From positions 1 to 23,580 of the forward strand of contig JAISQU010000112.1 of NCBI GenBank assembly GCA_031274005.1: DNA of 23,580 bases, in the 5' to 3' direction. The position numbers and the translations under genes are program-made. Under the pieces are notes generated by a model. The model did not search any database, had not been told where the DNA came from, and was given only the letters and a program-made list of their open reading frames with translations. Source of the stretch: Spirochaetales bacterium (GTDB taxonomy: Bacteria > Spirochaetota > Spirochaetia > DTKZ01). This document shows positions 14,951-21,057 of this stretch, piece after piece (the first letter of the stretch is position 1; every line of letters starts with the position of its first letter).

Positions 14951-17900
14951 CTATTTGCAGCTTTTGTAAACCTGGCTGATGTTCTTTTTTTCCCAATACC
15001 GGTTCCAGATAAGCAGGGCGGCCAGCGGGCCAAAGGTCGCGATGCTTACGGCAAGGATACGTGAGCCAGCATCCGGCGGCGAAACGCTGTAGGCAAAGTT
15101 CCACCAGGCTGTGCCTGTCCCGTTAATGGATTCCCAAATGCCGGGGGGCAGCAGGCCGCTGAAAAAAGAGAGCAGCGCCAAAAAAGGCGGCAGCAGGAAA
15201 GGAAATACCACAAGATATACAATAAAACCTGTTTTACGGTACTTTACTTTTGTCAGGCTGCCCAAAACCGCGAAATAGAGGTTTGCGGCCAACAGCAGCG
15301 ATATAACATGCGCGGCAGTTCGCTGCGCCGGGGGGGCAAGTTCGAGGGACGCCAAAGCCGCGCTTATTGTGTCCAGACAGAAGAACACGCCTGTAATGGC
15401 GATTATTTTCAGTATACAGCGGACGATGATAAAACCATGGTACTTTAAGGCAACGGCTCCGCCGGACTTAAGCAGGGCTTTTACAGCGGGGTCATCGGCC
15501 ATCTTGAAGGCGGGACGGTTGTACTTGTCCAGCGCGTAGCGGTCCAGGCCTTTCTTCAAAAGGAATTCAACCATTTCTCTGTGGTTTTTTACGGCTGCTT
15601 CCATAAGCAGCGTCGTACCGTTTTGGTCTTTATAGGTAAGATCGGCGCCTTTGTCGGCAAGTTTTTGCGCCAAATCCGCGGCGCCCTGTCCGCTTATCTT
15701 ATTTATGACAAGCAGCAATGGGTTGGTCCTGCATTTGGACGGATCGGCGCCCGCCTCCAGGAGGATTCTCGCGGCGTCAATTTTTTCCCCGGAGGTGAGC
15801 GAGCCGGTGCTCAAAACAAGTTCTAAACATGTAACACCGCCGGCGGCGTCTGTCCGGTTGGGGTCGCATCCCAGACGCAGGAGCATTTTTAGTTTTTCGC
15901 TGTCGGGCTTATCTGCCAGAGCCGCGTTATAGAGGGCGGTATAACCGTTCCCGGAGGTTTCGTTGGGGTCCGCGCCGCGGTCTTTTAGACAGGCGCAGGC
16001 TTTTTCGCAAAACTCAGAATCAGAAAAAAGAGACGCAAAGTAGAAAGGCGTGGGGTCGTCCTTGCCTGTTGACTTTGAACAACGGCCGGTAAACGGCAGC
16101 TTCATCCCGGCATAAATATCGATCAAATCCCAGCGGCTTTCCTTTATGAGCGCCGCCAGGTGATCGAGGCATCCGGCGGGGTTTTTTAGCAGCCGCGCGG
16201 CGTAATCGCCGCGGACATAGGGAAGTTCGCTCATCAGCGTAAAAAGTTCAACCGCATCCAGTGTAAAGAATGTACTTTTGCTTACCACGCCTTTTTTGTG
16301 CAAAAAACACATTAAAAGCGAATCCGGCGCGGCAAGTTCATCTGATATATACTTTTGCTGCTGTTTGTTCGATTCGGCTTTCAGCTCGGAAAAATCCTTG
16401 TATACGCGGCTGCCTATGGGCAGGTTCATGCCCGTGCAATCCAGATAGAAGGTGTGGAGCGCGTATTTAGGGCTTAAAGCGCTGTTCCGGAAGGACGAAC
16501 CAAGGTTTTTTTCTACATCCTGGTTTATACAGTTCAGATAGGCGTAGGCCAGCGAGTAGGGGCTTTGGAGGTCTGTCAGATAGAAGTCCTGCTCATCCAA
16601 AAGCGCCTGCGCCAGTTCGTGGGCATTTGTGCAGATTTTGCCGCCCTTGCTGATAAAGGGCAGTTCGTCGTTTAGCGTGTAGATTGTCCGGTGAAGGTTG
16701 AACTGTTTTGTCGCCGCGTCCTTCCTGCTGTCGGAGTGCACGATGTTGTTTACCGCGTTGGCGAGGAAGTCTACTTTCCATTCGGTAAGCCACCTTTCCA
16801 CCGTTCCCTTGTAAAGATACTCTATGCCGGAATCGGGGTTCTTTTTCAAAAGTACGGCCAGCTCAGCGGGGGTAACAAAACTCTCCGTGGCGGAAAACGC
16901 ATGCGCCTCCCGCACCGCCGCGGCAGTCTGCTCTGCAGCTTTGCGGGTTCCCTCCAGCCACTCTTTTATTTCGGTATAACCCCAGCGCACTTTGGGGTTG
17001 GTTTCGGCAAGACGGCGGATAAGCGCCTGGAATTCGGCGTCCATAGCGTCGGGCAGGGGGAAGGATTCCGACCTTATCTGCGCCTGGCGCGTGACGGCGT
17101 CAATGTCGTAAAAAGGGGTTTTGCCGAGCCACATTTCAAAAAGCGTTATGCCCAGCGAAAAGTAATCGACCTTGACGCCTACCAGCGCCCGCGCGATGAG
17201 GGAACCATCGGCAGTAGGCTGCGGCCAAAGGTCCGGCGCGCTGTAAGTTAAGCTTTGGCTTGTATTGACGAGGGTCAGCCCGTCATCGCCCTGCGGGTCC
17301 TGCATGGCGGAAATGCCGAAATCCGCCAGCACGATATTTTTGCGCTCCTTGTCTGTAAAGTAGATGTTGGAGGGCTTGAAATCCTGATAGATGATGCGGA
17401 TCTCCTCATGAAGCTCCCGCAGGCCCTCGTTGAACTGCAGCAAATAGTTTTTGAGAATCGCCTTGTCGCGTATGCCGCCGGCCTCACGCAGGTAGGATTC
17501 CAGGGAGCCGCCTTCTGCGTATTCCATTATCTCGCAGTCCTGGCCGTCCGCCTGTCCTGAGTCGTAGACCTTTATGACATGGCTTTGTGGCTTTTGTTTA
17601 ATAATGTCCAGCACGCCCTGCGGAAAGCGCTTGCCCGGGTGGTAGAGCTTTAGCGCCCGCACCTCACCGCCGGGGCCGCTTACCTTGTACACATCGGCCT
17701 CGCCTGTGCCGCGGCTGATAACGTCTGTAATTTTCCAGTCTTTGCCGTTAAGCGTGATTACCTGGCCTATGTTTTTTGCCGACGCGGAAGTGTTCTGTAA
17801 GACGGCCTGGCTTTGCGGTGCGGCGGGGACCGTTCCCATCTTGAGAGTGGAATCGTCTGAGCCCATAGGGTTCATTTTGAGAGTGGAATTGTCCGGGGCC

Positions 17901-18049
17901 ATAGGGTTCATTTTGAGAGTGGAATTGTCCGGGGCCATCGGGTTCATCTTGAGAGTGGAATTGTCCGGGTTCATTCTGAGGGTGGAATCGTCTGAGTCCA
18001 TCCCGGGGGCTGAATCCCCGCCGCCCATTTTAACGGTATCATTTGCCAT
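14951..18049 (-). CDS. Ser/Thr protein kinase with ankyrin repeats and C-terminal membrane segments
   Basis: This 1032-aa protein is read in order as follows. Residues 1-72 carry six copies of a [S/D]-T-[L/V]-[K/R]-M motif. Residues about 103-369 form a Hanks-type kinase: glycine loop ISRGTGEADVYKV, Lys134, catalytic loop YQDFKPSN with Asp223, Lys225 and Asn228, and DFG at 243-245. The usual HRD is YQD and APE is APD, but the catalytic Asp, Lys and Asn are all present, so activity is expected. Residues 370-690 are unrecognised. Residues about 692-855 are degenerate ankyrin repeats (GADPNETSGNGYTALYNAA and similar). About four membrane segments follow (872-1014), leaving the kinase cytoplasmic. 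A GGAGG site precedes the ATG. It is the last gene of the signalling operon, 14 bp after its neighbour. Confidence 0.9.
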   Translation of the reverse strand: MANDTVKMGGGDSAPGMDSDDSTLRMNPDNSTLKMNPMAPDNSTLKMNPMAPDNSTLKMNPMGSDDSTLKMGTVPAAPQSQAVLQNTSASAKNIGQVITLNGKDWKITDVISRGTGEADVYKVSGPGGEVRALKLYHPGKRFPQGVLDIIKQKPQSHVIKVYDSGQADGQDCEIMEYAEGGSLESYLREAGGIRDKAILKNYLLQFNEGLRELHEEIRIIYQDFKPSNIYFTDKERKNIVLADFGISAMQDPQGDDGLTLVNTSQSLTYSAPDLWPQPTADGSLIARALVGVKVDYFSLGITLFEMWLGKTPFYDIDAVTRQAQIRSESFPLPDAMDAEFQALIRRLAETNPKVRWGYTEIKEWLEGTRKAAEQTAAAVREAHAFSATESFVTPAELAVLLKKNPDSGIEYLYKGTVERWLTEWKVDFLANAVNNIVHSDSRKDAATKQFNLHRTIYTLNDELPFISKGGKICTNAHELAQALLDEQDFYLTDLQSPYSLAYAYLNCINQDVEKNLGSSFRNSALSPKYALHTFYLDCTGMNLPIGSRVYKDFSELKAESNKQQQKYISDELAAPDSLLMCFLHKKGVVSKSTFFTLDAVELFTLMSELPYVRGDYAARLLKNPAGCLDHLAALIKESRWDLIDIYAGMKLPFTGRCSKSTGKDDPTPFYFASLFSDSEFCEKACACLKDRGADPNETSGNGYTALYNAALADKPDSEKLKMLLRLGCDPNRTDAAGGVTCLELVLSTGSLTSGEKIDAARILLEAGADPSKCRTNPLLLVINKISGQGAADLAQKLADKGADLTYKDQNGTTLLMEAAVKNHREMVEFLLKKGLDRYALDKYNRPAFKMADDPAVKALLKSGGAVALKYHGFIIVRCILKIIAITGVFFCLDTISAALASLELAPPAQRTAAHVISLLLAANLYFAVLGSLTKVKYRKTGFIVYLVVFPFLLPPFLALLSFFSGLLPPGIWESINGTGTAWWNFAYSVSPPDAGSRILAVSIATFGPLAALLIWNRYWEKKNISQVYKSCK
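17837..17992 (-). repeat. In-frame 36-bp tandem repeats encoding STLKM motifs
   Basis: Within the kinase N-terminus, near-identical 36-bp units encode PDNSTLKMNPMA-type 12-mers (Thr32, Thr44, Thr56, Thr68), with a shorter 9-residue step from Thr23. Neighbouring units differ by only a few bases, so copy number probably varies by slippage. Each unit offers one threonine preceded by Ser and acidic or Asn residues. Confidence 0.8.
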
Positions 18050-18063
18050 ATTTTGCCTCCGTG

Positions 18064-19575
18064 TTAGCCGTTTTGACCGGGATTTAAAAGTTTATAGCCC
18101 CTGTCTGTCTGAAATATGAGCTTGTCGATGTTTTTATTGTCAAAAAAGTATTCAATATCGGCGGAAATTTCTTTTTGGGCCTTTTTTTGGCCGTAAAAAT
18201 CCTTTTTTTCGCGGGAAAGTTTGTCAATTTTGTAGTAATCGCCGTATTCTTCCTCCATACGGGCGGCGTCGGCGGTCGGCGCTTCAATGACGGAGTACGT
18301 TTTTTTGAAATACTCGTCGATTTGCGCCCAGGGGACAGCCTTTTCCCGCCTTTCCTGCAAGTCGAAGGTCTCCGCGCCGCTCTGCCAATGCCGCGGGAAG
18401 AGGACGAAAATACGCTGTTCCTCGTCTTTTATATAATAGACGGCGGGCATATACACCGTATCACCGTACCGTATCGCTTCGCCGAATAAAAGCCGCATCC
18501 CCTTGACTAATCTGCCTTCAGGTTTTTTCGCCGCGTCGGCTATCAACTCGCGAACAAAGGGCCTGTTTTGGGTAAGGACGCAGCCTGCGCCCGCCGCCTT
18601 AAAGTAGTTGTCCTGTTTTGCCCTGGCGTTTTCCAGCGTGTTGTCAACATCGGGCGCGTTTTGCACCAGATCAGGAGGCTTGTAGCCGCTTTCGATTTGG
18701 AACAGATACATGTCCCGGTTTAACTCGTTTGTAAAATAGGCCCGCGCTAAATCAATGTTCTTTTTGTCAACCACAAAAGCGTAAGCCTGATTGTTTTTGG
18801 TGTCCAGTTCGGGAAGGCGGTAATATTCAGGATACTCCTCCCGCATTTTTTCGGCGTCCTTTTCCGGGGCGTTCATGAATTTAAAATTTTTCTTTAAGAA
18901 AGCCAGATAGCGATCCTGGTTCGCGGCCTTAACTACGGCGGCGTCAAAAGGCTCTACCGAGTCCTCCCAGTGCCGGGGAAAGTGCGCAAAACCGCGGGTG
19001 ATCTTATCGGCCCTGTAGAACTCAGCCTGAATAAAGACATTTTCGCCGCGGCGGATGGGCGCGCCGATTTTCAGCGACATCCCCTTGGGCAGAGTTTCCG
19101 CCGCCTGGTCTTCCAGCGGCTCATTGCCTGACGGAAGGCGCGTAAAGAAAAGCCGTTCCTCTGTAAGCCGGTAAGGGCTTTGCTCATTGCCGTACCTTAT
19201 TGAACTTTTGTACGCTTCCATCCCCTGAAAATACAGGGTGCTGGAGTCCAGCGCTGCGGCTATGTTGGAGGGGAGTATACTCTCCGTTTCTTCAGGTTCA
19301 ATCCCCAGCGCCTCCATTTCGCGTTTTTCCTTCACGCTTTCATAAGCGCTCACAAAAATGAATATCAGAACCCCTCCAACCATGAGAACGCCCAGCCAGC
19401 CAAGACCGCCCAAACTTTCCTTTCGTTTTATTCTTTGTACCATCTGCACTACCGGGGCCAGTGCCGTCGACACTGTTATCCACGCTACCCCCAGCACCGC
19501 CGACAGTATCGGCAGCCCCACCATTATCACCACTACTATGATGACCAGTCCCACGATGACTAAAAAGACAGTCAT
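18064..19575 (-). CDS. Unrecognised membrane-anchored protein with a duplicated domain
   Basis: I do not recognise the family of this 503-aa protein. I choose the ATG at 19575: it has GGAGGT in the right place and lies one base after the PP2C stop, whereas the longer frame to 19647 overlaps PP2C. Residues 2-45 are strongly hydrophobic (one long or two short membrane segments), then a basic loop QRIKRK, then another segment at 57-77. The remaining about 425 residues contain two homologous copies, about 133-300 and 331-498. Each copy has KGM-L--G (164/358), FPRHW (199/393), an acidic E-EY--YY patch, a KNID motif and a final F-(I/T)---GYK. The side of the membrane facing the repeats is uncertain. 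Position between phosphatase and kinase suggests it is a sensor or effector of the same system. Confidence 0.8.
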   Translation of the reverse strand: MTVFLVIVGLVIIVVVIMVGLPILSAVLGVAWITVSTALAPVVQMVQRIKRKESLGGLGWLGVLMVGGVLIFIFVSAYESVKEKREMEALGIEPEETESILPSNIAAALDSSTLYFQGMEAYKSSIRYGNEQSPYRLTEERLFFTRLPSGNEPLEDQAAETLPKGMSLKIGAPIRRGENVFIQAEFYRADKITRGFAHFPRHWEDSVEPFDAAVVKAANQDRYLAFLKKNFKFMNAPEKDAEKMREEYPEYYRLPELDTKNNQAYAFVVDKKNIDLARAYFTNELNRDMYLFQIESGYKPPDLVQNAPDVDNTLENARAKQDNYFKAAGAGCVLTQNRPFVRELIADAAKKPEGRLVKGMRLLFGEAIRYGDTVYMPAVYYIKDEEQRIFVLFPRHWQSGAETFDLQERREKAVPWAQIDEYFKKTYSVIEAPTADAARMEEEYGDYYKIDKLSREKKDFYGQKKAQKEISADIEYFFDNKNIDKLIFQTDRGYKLLNPGQNG

Positions 19576-19576
19576 T

Positions 19577-20299
19577 TTATACCTCCACAACCTCAATGTT
19601 GACAACCGAAATATTGTCTTTTCCGCCGTATTTTTTTGCCAGGTCAATCAATTTTTCTACCGTCTGTTTGCCGCGCCCCATGTGTTTTTCAATTTCTTCG
19701 CTGCTGACAAGGTCGTGCAGGCCGTCGCTGCTTAAAAGAAACGCGTCGCCCCTGCGGGGCGGCTCCAGGGGGGCAAACTCCAGAAACGCCGTCCCGCCCG
19801 CGCCAAAAGAATTGGTGATAACATTTGACGGGGCGCCGCTCTGGCCGCCCGCTTCTTTCAGCGAGTGGTCGATGGTAAGGCGGCTCAGGCCCTTTTTGCG
19901 GTATAGGTAGAGCCGCGAATCCCCCGCATGGAAGCGGTAGAGCCTGTCCTCGTATGCCAAAAGGCCCGCCAGAGTGGAGCCGGAATCGCGGGGGATTTTC
20001 GCGTGGGTCTCCGATGTGAATACCTTGAAGACGTGATCGAGTTCCTCGTTGTTTAGGCCGGGGGGGAGGGGTTCAACAAAAGAAGCGAGGCTGCGCAGAA
20101 CCTGTTCGCTTGCCTCTTCCCCCCGCTCCATGCCGCCCATGCCGTCGGCTGCGGCAAAGACCGCCGCAGTTTTGCCCTTTGTGCTTACCAGAAATTCGCG
20201 CGCCTGGTCCCGCAAAAACTCGTTATTTATCAAAATCATGTCTTCGTTGTTCTTTCTTTTTAAGCCAATATCGCAGGCCGCGTAAATATTGAATTTCAT
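19577..20299 (-). CDS. PP2C-type Ser/Thr protein phosphatase
   Basis: This 240-aa, metal-dependent phosphatase has the compact bacterial PP2C (PPM) length and no extra domain. Motifs in order are NNED (17-20, metal Asp20), ADGMGG (51-56, metal Asp52), GSTLAG (107-112), HAGDSRLYLYR (124-134), SSDGLHDL (190-197, metal Asp192) and KDNISVV (227-233, metal Asp228). All metal-binding aspartates are present, so it should be active. It presumably removes phosphates placed by the operon's kinase, on the kinase itself, the FHA protein or others. Its ATG shares one base with the TAA of the FHA gene (TAATG), and the next gene starts one base after its stop. It has no signal peptide or membrane segment and should be cytosolic. 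Confidence 0.94.
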   Translation of the reverse strand: MKFNIYAACDIGLKRKNNEDMILINNEFLRDQAREFLVSTKGKTAAVFAAADGMGGMERGEEASEQVLRSLASFVEPLPPGLNNEELDHVFKVFTSETHAKIPRDSGSTLAGLLAYEDRLYRFHAGDSRLYLYRKKGLSRLTIDHSLKEAGGQSGAPSNVITNSFGAGGTAFLEFAPLEPPRRGDAFLLSSDGLHDLVSSEEIEKHMGRGKQTVEKLIDLAKKYGGKDNISVVNIEVVEV

Positions 20300-21048
20300 T
20301 AAAACCTCACCGTACTGCCGCCGCCGTCTATTTCGACACGTAAATCAATGTCCGCAACCCGCAAAATGTCGCCGTGCGACAGCGGACAGGGCATGCCGGG
20401 CTGGAGTTTTTGCGGCCCCAGGAAAGTACCGTTGGTAGACCCTAAATCCTCCACGGCCCAGCCCGCACCCTGCCGGATAATCCTGCAATGCTTCCCCGAG
20501 ACAAAAGAGGATGAAAAATACTTGGTGAAAGGCCCGTCCCTGCGCCCTATGACATCTCCGTTATTGGGGCTTAGCACAAAGCCGGTTGCATTTGCCGAGG
20601 TGATGAGGGTAAGCGCCCCTGCAGTCTGCGGCGCTGCGGCAGACTGCGGCGCAGGGATGGTTTGCGGCGGCGGCGCGGCCTGCAGTGACGTGATGGTCTG
20701 CGATGATGCAGGGGCGGGCGCAACAGTGTGCGCCGCCTGCGGCGCTGCGGAAGAGGGCGCGGCCTGCGGCGCAGGGATGGTTTGCGGCGGCGGCGCGGCC
20801 TGCGGTGAGGCGATAGTCTGCGGCGACGGCGCGGCGGGCGCGGCATTGTGCGCCGCCGGGGACGCCGCCTGCGGCGCTCCTCCTGTTTGCATATCCGCCC
20901 GCTTTATCATCTTCCCGCCCTGATGAAAAATACAAAACTTTCCCTTGCCTACCCTGTGGCATTGGTCGCATTCCAAAACAGGCTCGCCGCATTGATCGCA
21001 AAAAAAGGAATCATCATCAATTTCATTATTACAACTGAGGCACTGCAT
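20299..21048 (-). CDS. FHA-domain protein with N-terminal zinc-ribbon pair and Ala/Pro/Gln linker
   Basis: This 249-aa protein begins with two treble-clef-like zinc sites: Cys3-Cys6-Cys17-Cys20 and Cys27-Cys30-Cys39-His42. A low-complexity linker rich in Ala, Pro and Gln (about 57-143) follows. The C-terminal FHA domain (about 148-240) has GDVIGRR (164-170), SGKH (184-187) and DLGSTNGTF (201-209), the residues that bind phospho-threonine. The last five residues are STVRF, matching the [S/D]T[L/V][K/R][M/F] motif of the kinase. FHA proteins act as phospho-dependent adaptors, so this is the likely reader of the operon. An AGGGGGA site precedes the ATG, and the gene starts 9 bp after the AAA+ gene stop. 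Part of the linker is a recent-looking duplication. Confidence 0.92.
   Translation of the reverse strand: MQCLSCNNEIDDDSFFCDQCGEPVLECDQCHRVGKGKFCIFHQGGKMIKRADMQTGGAPQAASPAAHNAAPAAPSPQTIASPQAAPPPQTIPAPQAAPSSAAPQAAHTVAPAPASSQTITSLQAAPPPQTIPAPQSAAAPQTAGALTLITSANATGFVLSPNNGDVIGRRDGPFTKYFSSSFVSGKHCRIIRQGAGWAVEDLGSTNGTFLGPQKLQPGMPCPLSHGDILRVADIDLRVEIDGGGSTVRF
20641..20880 (-). repeat. 120-bp tandem duplication in the FHA-protein linker
   Basis: A 40-bp stretch at 20644-20683 recurs exactly at 20764-20803, and the surrounding sequence is similar with the same 120-bp offset. The unit is exactly 40 codons, so the frame is kept. It encodes SPQ-A-PPPQTIPAPQ-type sequence. The duplication lengthens a flexible tether between the zinc sites and the FHA domain. 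Confidence 0.75.
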
Positions 21049-21057
21049 GTATTCCCC

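Noticed and set aside
17837..17992. CRISPR-like direct repeats
   Set aside because: The 36-bp repeats are directly adjacent, in frame and encode the kinase N-terminus; there are no spacers.
19576..19647. Longer start for the duplicated-domain membrane protein
   Set aside because: It would overlap the PP2C gene in another frame, and the ATG at 19575 has GGAGGT at proper spacing one base after the PP2C stop.
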